Below are positions 10,866-23,408 of a stretch of 64,000 bases of DNA, piece after piece. The position numbers were made by a program, and so were the translations under genes. Position 1 is the stretch's first letter. The number at the start of each line of letters is the position of its first letter. The stretch is from Batkoa obscura (lineage: Eukaryota > Entomophthoromycota > Entomophthoromycetes > Entomophthorales > Batkoaceae). The DNA lies in the NCBI GenBank assembly GCA_030770535.1, contig JASVEC010000008.1, positions 1,116,001 through 1,180,000 of the forward strand. The letters are read 5' to 3'. The notes beneath the pieces were generated by a model, which searched no databases, was not told where the DNA came from, and was given only the letters and a program-made list of their open reading frames with translations.

Positions 10866-13691
10866 GTTGAAAAATGGCTTTTGTTTTAATATTTGGTTAA
10901 AAATTTTTAATTTTATGCTGCTTAATAAATGAGCAAAAATGAAACAAATACTATTTTTGAAAACAATAACTTATTAAAATAAAATGTTACAAAATGTGTT
11001 TATTTATTAAATTTGATTTATAGTTACAAAAATCATTATTATTTGTACTTATTTAGTACTTTTTTTATATCATTAAAATTTATTTCATTAGAATATTGTT
11101 TATAAATTATAGTAAAGATTATTTTTTAATTTATTTTAATTAAATAAATACCAATTAGATGAATATAATTATCAAATGTATTAAAAAAAGACAATCGCCT
11201 TTTTTTCTGGTTTTATATGGGGATGTATTTTTGTGTTTAAGAATTTTACTAACAATTTTTCCACTCAAATAGCGCTTAAAAAATGGAAAAAATAATGAAG
11301 CTAAAAAAAACACCCCCATATATTCTTATCCTATTCCGTTATATTCATTTCACTGGTTACAGATTCAGTTGTTGAGTTATTCACGCTAATAAGGTAAAAC
11401 GATATTTTGGTATCAATCGGGTCCAACTTCAACTCAGGCTTATATGTTTGAACAAAAATACCTCCTATCTGAGAAGTTTTTCCTCCCCTTCTTCAAATTA
11501 AAATAACCTAAAGTAGGTTATAAGCTTTTGCAAAATAGATTTTTATTTTCACTATCACTTGCCATGATTCTAGTTTAATTTTTCTTTAGTCTATTACTTT
11601 TTGTTTAATACATTAAGAAATATTGTCTAAGATCCGTAACTTTAAAAAAATGTAACAAATATCAAAATATTCTAAATTAACTTTTTAATTTTATACCCTT
11701 GAAATATTAATATTCAATAAAACTACAAAATGAGCATACACAAATGATGTTTATTTAATACTTTTTGTAAATTTTAAACCTAAAAATATTGTTTAAAAAG
11801 TTAATTTTTTACTTGAATAAGAGAGGTACTTTTAATTAAATTTCTACATCAATTCTAATTTAGAAAAATGTGACATTTATTTGAATGGAAGCAAATGACA
11901 CTCGGAAATAATGTGCGCTTTTTTAGTTCAATTGGGCATTCTTTTTGATTAAAATTCAATTCCATAAAAATTGAAAAAAACTTAACGGTACACTTGTGGA
12001 GCCCCATAATAAATTCATATAAAATTATATCAGTTTAATTTAAACTGTAAATATATTAAACACATATTAAAGTGCTTTATAGCATATTGTTTAATTTATT
12101 AAATTTTAAGTTAATAAAAATTGTCGTTAAAACTTAAATATTAAATGTAGTAATAATATAAAAATGTTGATAAAACATCTGGAAATTTGATTGGTTATCA
12201 GGGATTTTAAAAAAAGTAGTAACATTTCTTGGAAGACTTTAATTGGTCGATTTCAATTTCCCCAAAACTAAAAATTGAAATGTTTCAGATTTTATCATAA
12301 AAAACTCCATTTTTATTATTATGTAAAAATAGATGTTTATAAATAAAAATAATAGTGATATGAGCTTTATTTTTATCTTATTTTGGGTTGAAATAATTCC
12401 TATTAGTAATTATATGGTTTTAAAGTGGCTGTTTTATACTTAGATAGATGAGGATTCAGTGGAGTTATATGTTTTTTACTAGATCATGTGTTATCAGTTT
12501 GCTTTGAAGCTCCAATTAAATTGAAAATTGATACTACCACTAATTATTTTTTGGATTAACTACTAATGTCTCTCAAAATTTAATTCAAAACTTAAATGAG
12601 GGTTGAGTATGAATAATAAGGCTAGGGACTTGAATACCAAAGTATTAAACACTGGTAAATTTAAATGGTTACAATCTTATTCCTAGTATGGAAATTAATC
12701 GAATGTATTAAACATATAATAGTATTAATATGATAAACATACATTAATACTTTATTTTAACTATATCTGAAGCTATTTGCGATGTTTGTATACATTTAAA
12801 CAAAAGATAAGGTTATTTCATAAATTAAGTTCTTTATTTTGTTATCTATGATTTCAGCCTCTAAAGAAAATAACTCTATAGGTAAAAAGTTGGTGCGTTT
12901 AACCTATAAAACATATTGGTGAAAATGTTGATTTAAATCATATTCACAGTAATAATCTTAAAGCAAACATTATTAAGTAATAGTGAATTTGTGATAATTC
13001 CTTTATCTAATTTGAAATAATAGTAATAAATTTATATTCTAATAAACGGACAAATAATTTGCCTATATATGCTAGAATAAATGCTTACTCATAATAAGAA
13101 CAAATGATGAATAAACAAATAGACAAGGCTAAGTAAGTGATTGGTTGACACCTTAGACATCCTTCATCAGCTGCTATATATCAGCATTTATTATATATAA
13201 AGCAGGATTAATTCGATTAAATATCAATATTAAATGATAAATATCCTTTGTATCAATTTTATACATCAATAAAATAAGCATACTTAGCCAAATTTATAAA
13301 TAACTGAACAAATTGCCACCATCAATTTAATAGTGGATGAAACAAAACAGAGGAATAATCCTAATGAATGAAAGTAATTGGCTATTTCCAAAAATTAAAC
13401 CTTAAACTTTGTGATTGGAAGTTTAAGTTAGGTTCCAGGTTTAGTAACCCACATTAAATTACTTAACAATTAAAAATATAGTTATCTCTTTTTTTAATTC
13501 AAAAAGATTTTCATTTTTACAACCTATTTAACTTAAAGGCCAATCTTAAACAGCATCTTGTTTTAATATTTCTACTTGTTCAATATTTCAATACCTCTTT
13601 CTAACTTAATTTAAGGTATATACTTATTCTAATTGATTTTAGAGGTTTAATTTATATTCAACGGTGTACTAATATTTTTTAAAGCTACAAT
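10866..13691. other. Gene-poor A+T-rich spacer
   Basis: About 2.8 kb between the transposon and the Kelch-BTB gene. It contains one full MITE (11219-11317) and an isolated sequence near 11975-12006 that may be one end of another element. No convincing exon or RNA gene is visible. The last few hundred bases should include the Kelch-BTB promoter; a TTTTAG-like acceptor at about 13640 could belong to a 5'-UTR intron. Confidence 0.6.
11219..11317 (+). mobile_element. MITE copy 1 (99-bp GGGG family)
   Basis: Starts GGGGATGTATTTTT, ends AAAAAAAACACCCCC, flanked by ATAT on both sides. Strand is given as the orientation whose left arm (with AAGAATTTTACTAAC) matches the left arm of the 2.5-kb transposon. 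The centre holds CAAATAGCGCTTAAAA. Confidence 0.92.
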
Positions 13692-15809
13692 ATGACTGTG
13701 GCTGTATTTTCAGAATCTACTGTATCTGCATCTTTAACTCTTGGAACAGTTCCTCTGGCCAGGGTTGGGCCAAGTTTAACAACATTTAAGGATAGATTAT
13801 ATGCTTTTGGTGGTCGCACAATCAATCCTCCTAAAGTTACTAATGATCTATATCTCTTTGATTTACATCATATGGCATGCGAATTAGTTCAACCAAATGA
13901 AGGATCCCCTTTACCTTCACCCCGTTATTTTCATTCTGCAACTATGCACGAAGATAAATATTTAATTATTAGTGGAGGACAAGGAGAGCAGACTAATCCT
14001 GATACGCCTAATGTTCTCAATGACATTTGTATTTACAATATTCAAACAAATGAATGGGAAATTTTTGAGCTTAATACCACAACTTTTCCCTCACGATACG
14101 CTCATCTTACAATAACAAAAAACAATCATTTATTTATTATTGGTGGTCAAGATGCAGATAATCAATATCTCAATGACATTTATACTTTTGATTTAAAATC
14201 AAAAGAGCTTGAGAAAAGATGTTCTATTTCTGCAGGTATTGGATCGTATCGCTCTACATTAAGTGTTTGCCCTGGTTCCAATGAACTTTTTGTTTTTTCA
14301 AATACGCGCTTTAATAATCCTATTCGCGAACTTATTACTTTTGATGACAATCTTAATATGAACAGCTTTCAATTTCCACAAAATCGCTCTGATCTTCCTC
14401 CTGCCCTTCGCTTTCCAGAAGGTTACATTATAGGAGATAGACTTGTTATTAGTGGTACATATATTAGCAACAATGTTCAATCATACAGTTTATGGACCCT
14501 TGATCTTAAAGAGCTTACTTGGAGTCGAATTGATACTGGCTCTTGCTTTGCTCGTGGATCGTGGAATCGTGGTGTTCTCCATCCAATGAACAATCAGTTC
14601 CTTATTTTTGGACATCGTGATAGAGAAATCGTAGAAGATTATCAGCATCGTCGTATTAATTTCAACCATATCAGTGTCGTGAATCTTGAAGCATTTGATA
14701 TTTATAGAAAACCAATTACTTGTGAAGATCAGTATTCTGTTGACCTTGGGCTATTAATGATGTATGAGCCAAGGTATTCTAATTTTGCTCTTTTAACTAA
14801 GGATGGTTTTCGTATACATATCAACTCTGGATTTTTAAGATCTCGTTGGAGAAATTTTGATACCTACCTTACCAAAAGACAAGATAAAGATCATGCTTTG
14901 GGAATTTTTTCATCAAATACTTTGGAATTACAAGAAACATATTCAACAATTCAGGCTTTTGTTAGGTACCTTTATACTGATAATCTTGATTTTGATCAAG
15001 CCAAAAATTTAAAAGTATTAGGAAAGTTATTGATATTTGCCAGAAATTACTCAGTTCATAACTTATATGATCAAGCAGCTTCACATTTACATAGTATGTT
15101 AGATGTCGATAATGCACTTGAGATATTTGAAGTTTCATGTACAGGAAAAAGAGATGGTTTAAGGCTTAGATCGCTTTCCCTTATTCTCAAAGAAAGGCTA
15201 AAATTATTGGATAATACTTATTTTTGGGATGAGTATCCTAGCGCTTTAAGAACCGAGATTCTTAGATTTATGCCTCCAAACTTCCGACCTCCAACAGCTA
15301 AAGTTGATGTACCTGAATCTGTACCTGTGTCTCAATCTTTAGAAAATCAACAGTCGCAATCTAATCCAGTTTCCCGTAGACCATCAGTTGCACCTAGAAG
15401 TAATCGTGATTCAATTGGTTCTCAACTTTCAAATACTAATATTAATGGCTCAGGCGCATATGATACAAATATATCAATGACTTCAACTATTAATAGTACT
15501 ATGACTTCAAAAAGCGATTCTTCTGCAAATAGCAAAGAGAGGCCTTCTTCTACTTCAACACTACCGAAAAAGAAAAATTCAGGATCATCATTTTTGAAAT
15601 TTGGGAATAGGAGACCTTCTCTAGCCAATTTATTTAACTTTTCAAGTGCGGCTTCAAGTACTTTAATTCCACCTAGTGGTAGTACTCCGCCATCTAATAG
15701 AGATTCAGTAAATTCTAATATTTCAAGTCATACACCTTCTCCACGTAGTCCAGATCCACAGGGTGATGCTAAACTCATACGTTCACTTTATGAGTTAGGT
15801 TTATCTTAA
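13692..15809 (+). CDS. Kelch-repeat and BTB-domain protein
   Basis: 705-residue single-exon gene. The N-terminal half (about residues 20-340) is a Kelch propeller: repeated patterns such as LYAFGGRT...NDLYLFDL, LIISGGQGE...NDICIYNI and LFIIGGQDADN...NDIYTFDL, each with the double Gly and a following aromatic/hydrophobic pair. Residues about 350-480 look like a divergent BTB/POZ fold (LGLLMMYEPRYSNFALLT...IQAFVRYLYTDNLD), followed by a BACK-like helical stretch. Residues 545-690 are a Ser/Pro/Asn-rich low-complexity tail with RRPS-type basophilic phosphosites. Kelch-BTB proteins usually act as scaffolds or Cullin-3 adaptors; the precise role is unknown. Unlike most genes here it has no introns, and it sits alone between long repeat-bearing spacers. 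Confidence 0.85.
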   Translation: MTVAVFSESTVSASLTLGTVPLARVGPSLTTFKDRLYAFGGRTINPPKVTNDLYLFDLHHMACELVQPNEGSPLPSPRYFHSATMHEDKYLIISGGQGEQTNPDTPNVLNDICIYNIQTNEWEIFELNTTTFPSRYAHLTITKNNHLFIIGGQDADNQYLNDIYTFDLKSKELEKRCSISAGIGSYRSTLSVCPGSNELFVFSNTRFNNPIRELITFDDNLNMNSFQFPQNRSDLPPALRFPEGYIIGDRLVISGTYISNNVQSYSLWTLDLKELTWSRIDTGSCFARGSWNRGVLHPMNNQFLIFGHRDREIVEDYQHRRINFNHISVVNLEAFDIYRKPITCEDQYSVDLGLLMMYEPRYSNFALLTKDGFRIHINSGFLRSRWRNFDTYLTKRQDKDHALGIFSSNTLELQETYSTIQAFVRYLYTDNLDFDQAKNLKVLGKLLIFARNYSVHNLYDQAASHLHSMLDVDNALEIFEVSCTGKRDGLRLRSLSLILKERLKLLDNTYFWDEYPSALRTEILRFMPPNFRPPTAKVDVPESVPVSQSLENQQSQSNPVSRRPSVAPRSNRDSIGSQLSNTNINGSGAYDTNISMTSTINSTMTSKSDSSANSKERPSSTSTLPKKKNSGSSFLKFGNRRPSLANLFNFSSAASSTLIPPSGSTPPSNRDSVNSNISSHTPSPRSPDPQGDAKLIRSLYELGLS

Positions 15810-16039
15810 AATAGTTTTTATATATCCCAGAGTATGCTTAGGTGAGCTGAGTGCTGGGTAATTTATTTAATTCGTGTTATTTTAATATGATATCTTAGCA
15901 TTTCTCTAAAAAATCAATATTATAAATTTTAATTTAAACTTACCTCTCGATCGCTCTATTAATAAGCTTTTGGTACGCCTGACGCTAACCATCATTAAAA
16001 CATTTGAACTTTAATATAAAATTTTTAATATAAAATCTA

Positions 16040-16070
16040 TTTTGATTTTGATTTTGATTTTGATTTTTTT
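16040..16070. repeat. (TTTTGA)5 microsatellite
   Basis: Five perfect hexanucleotide units (also readable as ATTTTG), about 230 bp past the Kelch-BTB stop. Confidence 0.85.
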
Positions 16071-16383
16071 ATTATGATTAAATTTGGTAAATTGTTGCTA
16101 ATTAGATGTTTAAGTATATAACTTCTATTCGATATATTTCATGTGTACATATTATGTAATAGACAACCATTATAAATAGTAATAAGCCATTAAAATTAGT
16201 TTTGACTTGAATCTAAGGCTGTCGTCATAAAACAATATACAATTTCAATGTTACAAAAGGTACCTTAAGCTAGCAACTCATGTAATTATTTAATAGTACA
16301 TTTATTGGTATATGATATAATAAATAAATAAAATTCAAATATCCTAATAAGAAAGTAGAATTTATTTAGTCTAAATAGTAAAT

Positions 16384-16481
16384 GGGGATGTATTTTTTTG
16401 TTTAAGAATTCTACTAGCAATCTTTTCGCTCAAACAACGCTTAAAAATGGAAAAAGTGGTGAAATCAAAAAAAACATCCCA
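16384..16481 (+). mobile_element. MITE copy 2 (99-bp GGGG family)
   Basis: GGGGATG at the left, CATCCCA at the right (last C replaced by A). Flanked by AAAT on both sides (16380-16383 and 16482-16485), a non-palindromic direct 4-bp duplication. Confidence 0.88.
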
Positions 16482-19400
16482 AAATTTTTTATTATTTTCA
16501 AAAAAAAATAATGTTGCACAAGGATTTAAACTTAAATTAGGCTAAATGTTTAAAAAATACTTCTTTACTTGTTATTATTTTAAAAGTCAAGGTGGGATTT
16601 AGATAACAAGATTAATATATTAAATTCTTTAAAAAAAAACAGAACAGAACAGAACAAAGGCGTTATCTTTAATGTCATTTGTCTTGGGTTGGTGCATACA
16701 CGTCAACCCTTTACATCCATAAATCCTTGATCTAATTTTAGCAAGTCTAATATTTTTTAACTATCCGTTTTTTTACTTAAAAGACTTTTTGTTTTTATTT
16801 TATTTAACTATTTATTTTAATTTGAGATAAATGGTAAAAGTTCCAAGTTAGATATAGTAATAAATTCATTAGAGAATAATAATGAGCCTCAGCAATATCT
16901 TAAAATCTGTTTCGAAAAAACTTCAATATTATTCAATTCATTAGTAAAATCCAAATATATACCTAGTTTAAGTGAAGTTGCCTTTTATAACACTCAATAA
17001 TATCCAATCTATTAAACTTGTAGTCGGGTATTGTTGAATTGATGTTTTGACTATTTGAAGTTATAGATGCTTATGGATTTTGGTTTTAATATAATACCAT
17101 ATCACAAAATGAGAAGTTGTGAATTTAGAGGACTTGTATCTGTTTCAGCAATAGTGGAGTTATAATGATAGTAGATAGAAGTTCTCTAAATCCAAAACAT
17201 TATTCAATACTGTGAGGTTTATGCCAAATTGAGAGTAAATTTTATACATAAATTAAGTATTACTTAATTTACACACACAGTTTTTTTAAAGATTTTTCCA
17301 GTCGAACCGTACGCTAAATAATTACCCTAGCTCGCGCACACTTCGAGAATATTTCTTATATAATGGCCACCCAGGAATTAGCGTAAAAGTATATCCCTAT
17401 TTCTTTAATTGGAATCTACTACTTTAATGCTTAAATAAAGTGTTGTGACAACTTTGAATAGATTTTATACTCATTTAAGTACTATACCTTCACCATAACA
17501 CTTACATTCTATTTTGGATCTGCACTAGAAAACTATTTGAAGACAAAATAAATTTACTTATAATTTTTGCCCATTTTTGCGCGTCAATTTCAAGTGAGCA
17601 CCATAACCTTTATAATTTGTATAAAATAAAAATGGGAGACGTATCTTACTATAATAGCATATATATCAACATTACATCCTCTCAATTACACTAAGTAAAG
17701 TATTAAAGCATTAAACCTTTTATATAAAGTTAAAAGATAATTTAAAATAAACAATAGTTAGCAATCTAGATCTTTTGTCTTACATTTTGAACCTAAATGT
17801 TACACTTGGAAAACCCAAGATTTTAATTTAGTATGCCTTTGACTTAAGGTTTTTAAGATATGTAAATTGTCTTTTGTATTTAACTTTTATATGCAATTTG
17901 TCTTTATATATATCTTATTTTTCTATCTATATGTCTTTTGTTATATACAATTTATCTTTACATATGTTATATATATTAGTAACTTACCCTTAATATTTTA
18001 AGGTAAAAAGTTTAGCTATTAAAATGTCTAGTCATTTCTAAGCCTTGTATAAGGAATAAATTGAAATAAAGTAAGATCGATATTACAACTTTAAAATTAA
18101 ATGATAAAATAATTAGCATGTAATTTTATATTTATTTTTATATATGATATAACTTATAAATAAAATAAACAAAAGGGTCAAAAAATTAGATAATGAGGAT
18201 ATTTAGGCACTTATTCTTAGATTAGCATAAAGAATAAACCCTACATTAACAATAAATTATCGCCTAATTTCTATAATATTGCTTATTTAATTCCTCAATT
18301 TATTAGTTTCACTCTGAGCTCAAGAATAATGCTTCTGCGAATGAAAAGAGCTATACTCCTCAGCTATTCGATTATAATCTATTTAAAAGGATAATTGTAA
18401 CATCTTATCCTGAAAGTGGCGAAGTATCTTTAAAAGGTACTTTCTATTTATAAGTACACTATATACTTTTTCATATTTTTATTTTTACTATGTTTTATTT
18501 TTATTTTTAAATTAATTATGAGAAATTCTGGATATCTTTTAAAACTTACTTAAAGTAACACTAGAAGTTAAAAAAATACCTCTACTTAGGGTACTAATGT
18601 ATTCGTTTTAAAACCAAAGGTGTAGTACCTAGAATTTAGGGATTCACGATACAACATAAAATAAAAAACCCATTATTATGCAAGTGTAGTTTAAATTTAG
18701 TATTGAAATAATATACGAACAAGCGGGTAGAATGTCTTGGATTTTATTTAAACCTATCTTATTTTTTGTTTCATTTTTACAGTATAACAAAAATGTTTTT
18801 AATTTAATTAATTTAAAAATAGTTAAAGTTTTTTTAAAATTAATTTATTTAATATTTTTTTCATTTTGAAATAAACTTAATATCAAATCCTTTTTTTAAT
18901 TTTTTTGAGATTCTGGGTGATCCAAATATTAATATGGAGAAACATTTTTATCCTTTATTCACCCATTTGGTCTAGTTTCATTAACAATCGAGGAGACAGG
19001 TATGATAATGAAATCATCTGGTGATTATTGTGTACAAATTTAAAAATTAAATGAAAGGTGAATGTCTAAGCCAATTACTTGCACTATCTAATCTATTTTT
19101 ACTAGTTCTATCTAAAACATCTTAAAATTTTAGCTATTCAACTACCCTGAATGGATAATTTCATATTATAAATAAAAGCCTGTTAATCAAACATTAAATA
19201 ATAGTTTAACTTCAATGAGATAGAAAGTAAGCCTTGTTCAATATCATTAGTTACTATATTGTCGTTTTCATTTGATAGTTAGCTTGAACTAGTCTTACAA
19301 AGTATGAATGAGTAGTGTTAGCGAAACAAATTCAAAAGGAAGTTAATAATATTGAATACTATAACTTGATTTCAATGTCTGTTTAAATAATTTTTTTAAA

Positions 19401-19834
19401 AGGTGCTTTTATGTTTTAAAATAAGTTTTATAAAATACTTGTAGAAACAACAATATAGTTCTAAAAGTAAAGTAAATTACTATATTTAAAGCTATAACCC
19501 TTAGAATAAATACAAAAACTCGGTTTTAAAATACTTCCTATTTTATAGTACCATTATTATTGTCACCAATAGAATGTTAAATAATAAGATCAAATTCAAT
19601 AGTTCTGCTCAAATGACACATTCGTACTCTATCGCAAAAAAAATTATGTACACAGTATATGTCCTATTTTTATCTGAAACTTACAAAACAGGTTTAAGGA
19701 TAAATAAGTCGAGCAGAATATTATAATAATATTAATAAAATTTATTTTACAGGCAATATTAGCCATTAAATTAAACGTTTGAAAAGGAACGAAATTTATT
19801 AAATATGGCGAAGTATAGAAATAAAGTATATATC

Positions 19835-21292
19835 TTACGACTTGAGTGAATAAATTGTGTCATTAGAAAATAAGCTCATCAATGCGCTTGTTTTTTGCTC
19901 TGCCTCCTCAAAGTTTCCTGTGATAGGTTCGAGAACATCTTTTAAAAAATCCGAATCATCATTATCATTCTCTTGAAGGGGGGCTAAGCTAGGCCTACGA
20001 GAAACATTCAATGAAGGAATACGTGGGTTTGTACTATTTCTTACTCTTGTAGTTGAATTAACTTTTCCAAATATTGGTGATGAGCTTGAGCTTGCTGTTT
20101 CTGGAACATAAATTTGTTTTTGGGCTTGAAGTGGGCTTGGTGCTGTACTATATCTTCCTGTATTTGTTAATGAAGGGAAAGTTTGTATTACCGGCTGAGA
20201 GTTGGCCCTTGAAATACGAGTTGATTGAATCATAAAGTGATCAGTATCCATGTTATGAAAAGTGATTGGTAAAGTCTGTGAAGATGAACGTCTTGATTCT
20301 AAACGTGATTGGAACTCGGGTTCTTCTGGAGAGGGCGGTAAAATTTCATTCTCGAATCTAGCCCTGGCAATTGCTTCTTTAAATGCGTTTAACCAATGGG
20401 ATAAATCATCTGAATTGTCAGCTAAAAGATATACTGTATTATTGCTTTGAGCTTCACTAAGTTGAATCACAAATTTTTTTCCTGGAAAGCTTTCGTTTAC
20501 ACAAACAGAGCAAGTAGAAGTAAGAGTAAAAACTTCACTGCATGTAATGGTTTCAGTGTCTGATTTAAAACGAAATAGATTGGCTCCATTTAAAACAAAA
20601 TATCTTCTTTTCCACGATTTGCGAGCCAAAAATGAAGGGTTGGTTACAAAAAGTTTGGTTAAAAATCCCTTTGAAGTGGCACCTTGTATAACTTCAGAAA
20701 TTGTGACATTTGATGAAGTATTAAGAGAACTTGAACGTGGACTAGAGCCAGAAGCAGAGTTTAATGTGGATGCAGTAGCTATAGAAGCAAGTGAGCCTTG
20801 TCTATCTCTAGTAGGCAAAACAAAGTTTGAGCGACGTCTACCAAAAGTTGAATTAAAGAATCCTTTTTCTTCGTGGTATTGATTGAGTTCTAGGTTACGA
20901 GATAAAGCTGATTGATTTGTTTTTGAGTTATCAGCAGTTGAGCCAGCTTCATTTGACACAGGTGTATCTAACTTTAAGATACAGGCATCTAAATGATCTA
21001 ACAGTGTCTGGATACTTGGAGAAACATCTGATTCTTGACTTATATCATCTTCGAAACTTGAACTTGAACCTTGAGATGATCCTTTTGAGCCACGACGACT
21101 GGTATGGCGCCTTTCTGGTAACATTTTATCCAAAGATACACGAATTGAATCCAAAATATCTGAATACTCTCCTTGTGATAAGGAGTAAGGGTAAAACCTT
21201 TCAGCAGTGGGCGTCCTTTTGTGAGTTGACTTCATTGTTAATCCAAAATTATCCATACCCTGAATGTTGGTTGATATATAATTTGCGATCAT
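19835..21292 (-). CDS. PH-domain protein, Ser-rich
   Basis: 485-residue single-exon ORF. A pleckstrin-homology domain spans about residues 208-310: GFLTKLFVTNPSFLARKSWKRRYFVL at its start supplies the basic loop that typically binds phosphoinositides, and it ends in the conserved Trp (LSHWLNAFKEAIAR, W300). The flanks are Ser-rich and probably disordered, with basophilic phosphosites (RRRSN, RRSS, RRPSLAP). Likely a membrane-recruited signalling or polarity adaptor; no catalytic domain is seen. The start may instead be the second Met (MDNFGLTMKS, 21256). The stop codon lies within TCGTAAGATA, which also reads as a good splice donor, so a further 3' exon is possible. Style and lack of introns resemble the Kelch-BTB gene to its left. 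Confidence 0.8.
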   Translation of the reverse strand: MIANYISTNIQGMDNFGLTMKSTHKRTPTAERFYPYSLSQGEYSDILDSIRVSLDKMLPERRHTSRRGSKGSSQGSSSSFEDDISQESDVSPSIQTLLDHLDACILKLDTPVSNEAGSTADNSKTNQSALSRNLELNQYHEEKGFFNSTFGRRRSNFVLPTRDRQGSLASIATASTLNSASGSSPRSSSLNTSSNVTISEVIQGATSKGFLTKLFVTNPSFLARKSWKRRYFVLNGANLFRFKSDTETITCSEVFTLTSTCSVCVNESFPGKKFVIQLSEAQSNNTVYLLADNSDDLSHWLNAFKEAIARARFENEILPPSPEEPEFQSRLESRRSSSQTLPITFHNMDTDHFMIQSTRISRANSQPVIQTFPSLTNTGRYSTAPSPLQAQKQIYVPETASSSSSPIFGKVNSTTRVRNSTNPRIPSLNVSRRPSLAPLQENDNDDSDFLKDVLEPITGNFEEAEQKTSALMSLFSNDTIYSLKS

Positions 21293-23309
21293 AAGTTGTA
21301 TAAATATATTTAAAAAATGTACAAGATAAAAGGTTGGAATAAATTAAAATACAAATGAACAGTTATAAGCTAGATGTAATGATAATTTTGTTGGCAAATT
21401 ATTTTCCTTTTATGAAAAAAGTATGTTGCCTGTGCTTAACAAAAATTTACAATTTGGTTGGAGTTAAAATATTTTTAATTTTCTTCAACGGTCGAGTATT
21501 TATACTTGATCAAATTCTAATACTATGATAAATTGTACAGTGGTTTTTAATTTTGTGAACGTATTTGGAATAATGTTTCAGTATTTAAAGTCATAAATAA
21601 ACACTAGATCATTTATCAACGAATTATATCACCTAATTTAATTATAAACTAAGCGCCATTGGCTTCCTCCTTTCCAAATAGAGGTTAAGGTTTGTTTTGC
21701 CATAAAAAAACACTGTCAATAAATACAGTTGCTCAATTAAAATTGGGTAAAACATAAATGGTAATAAGGCCACGACCAATTAGATAGTGAAGATTTAATT
21801 ATTGAAAAAGAATTATGCTTTGGCATAATAAACATTAAGCATATAATTAAGCAGAATAAAAAAAGACATGAACAAATCAGCTCTTTTGAATTTAGTTTCC
21901 ATTTTAGAGCATTACTTCGCTAAAACCATTTCCCACTTAAAAGTGATTAAGCTTTTTATAATACCACTCTTTTGTACTCAAACTATTATACTTTGTTAAC
22001 TATTTTGAATTAGAAAGTATACCGTTGAAATAAATACATTTTATGTGTTGTATTTCATATAGCTTATCCTCTACTGATACAGAAAATTAGAGATATTTTA
22101 AAACATCCGCAACTTAAGCTATTACAGAGGTGTTAGGGTATAGTTGTAATTTATACTAATTCTTTATTTATCTAGTATTTTGTAATATTTATTAAATAGC
22201 ATAAAATAATTTAATAAGTCTAAAATGTTTTCTGAAATGTATTGAATTTCGGAAAGCGAAAATGAACAAGTTTACTTTAATTTTTTCTTAATTAAGGAAA
22301 TTTTGTTATCGTCTTATTTAATTACAGACAATGGAATTTGAGGTAAAGCTTAAAATCAAGGGTAATACAATATGCATGTATCTTATTTAATTAAATATTA
22401 AATTTAAATTAATTTAAATCCTGAGAATCTAAACACTTCGCTATTATTTTGCATATTCTATTGTGCTTTATTGATCTAAAAGCTTAATTCATTTTGAAAA
22501 ATAAATTAGAATATAACTTTAAATATAAAAATGTGATAGAAATTAAACTTTAGAATATATCTAAAACTGCCATATTTTAAAGAATTTGCGTTTTTATTTT
22601 CGTAATTATATATTTACGTACTGTTACATAATAAGTGTTCTATAAAAAATAATAATAACTTTAATGGATAATGCTGATATTCCATTAGTATCGTTGAGTG
22701 ATTGAATTTACTATAAGTGCTTAAATCGATATCCAATACTATAGCTTATAGTATCCTACGGGTACTACTAATTATATTTATAATCGGTCAATTTATGTAC
22801 GCCTATAAGGTCAGAAACAACTTAATTGAGCAATACATCAGAAGGTCCCCCTTTTCATTTGTTTACATGCAATTATAAGTGGAATTCGCTATAATATACC
22901 ATTTAATTAGTACGATCCCTATAAAAGGGTATAAAACATTCCAAAAGTAGGACCTACTATAATTGTATTTTTTTACTAATTGAGCTTTAAAATATTTTCA
23001 TGCAAATTATATTTAATTTAATATTTTTATTTTATTCTTCAAATTAAACTTTATTTGATTTAATGAGCCAACTTTCATGCTATAAAATTTTAAAATTAGA
23101 AACGATATCAAAAGTATAATAAAACTGTTATAAGATTTTACATAATAGCACAATAAATTATACCTGGTTCATTATGAGCAAAAACCTTTTAATTCAATAG
23201 CTTTATTGGCATTTAACTAAAGAAATTGCTTAATTTTAAAAATTTATCAAAACATAAACATGATAGCTACTTTCCTTTGGTCAGGAATCAACTATTAGAA
23301 ATTACAAAT

Positions 23310-23408
23310 GGGGGTGTTTTTTTTGATTTCATTATTTTTTCCATTTTTTAAGCGTTATTTGAGTGGAGAGATTGTTAGTAAAATCCTTAAATAAAAAAAT
23401 ACATCCCC
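23310..23408 (-). mobile_element. MITE copy 3 (99-bp GGGG family)
   Basis: Reverse orientation: GGGGGTGTTTTTTTTG at the left, ACATCCCC at the right. Perfect non-palindromic direct duplication AAAT (23306-23309, 23409-23412). One of the best pieces of evidence for the 4-bp target duplication. Confidence 0.92.

Larger units (their letters stand above)
15810..19834. other. Long A+T-rich spacer with one MITE
   Basis: About 4 kb between the 3' ends of two convergent intronless genes. It holds a (TTTTGA)5 microsatellite at 16040-16070 and MITE copy 2. Small less A+T-rich patches occur near 17290-17350 and 18310-18420, but I could match none to a gene or structured RNA. Confidence 0.6.

Noticed and set aside
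17290-17350. Less A+T-rich patch with CGAACCGTACG and CTCGCGCACAC
   Set aside because: Checked for tRNA, snRNA and short exon signatures; none found.
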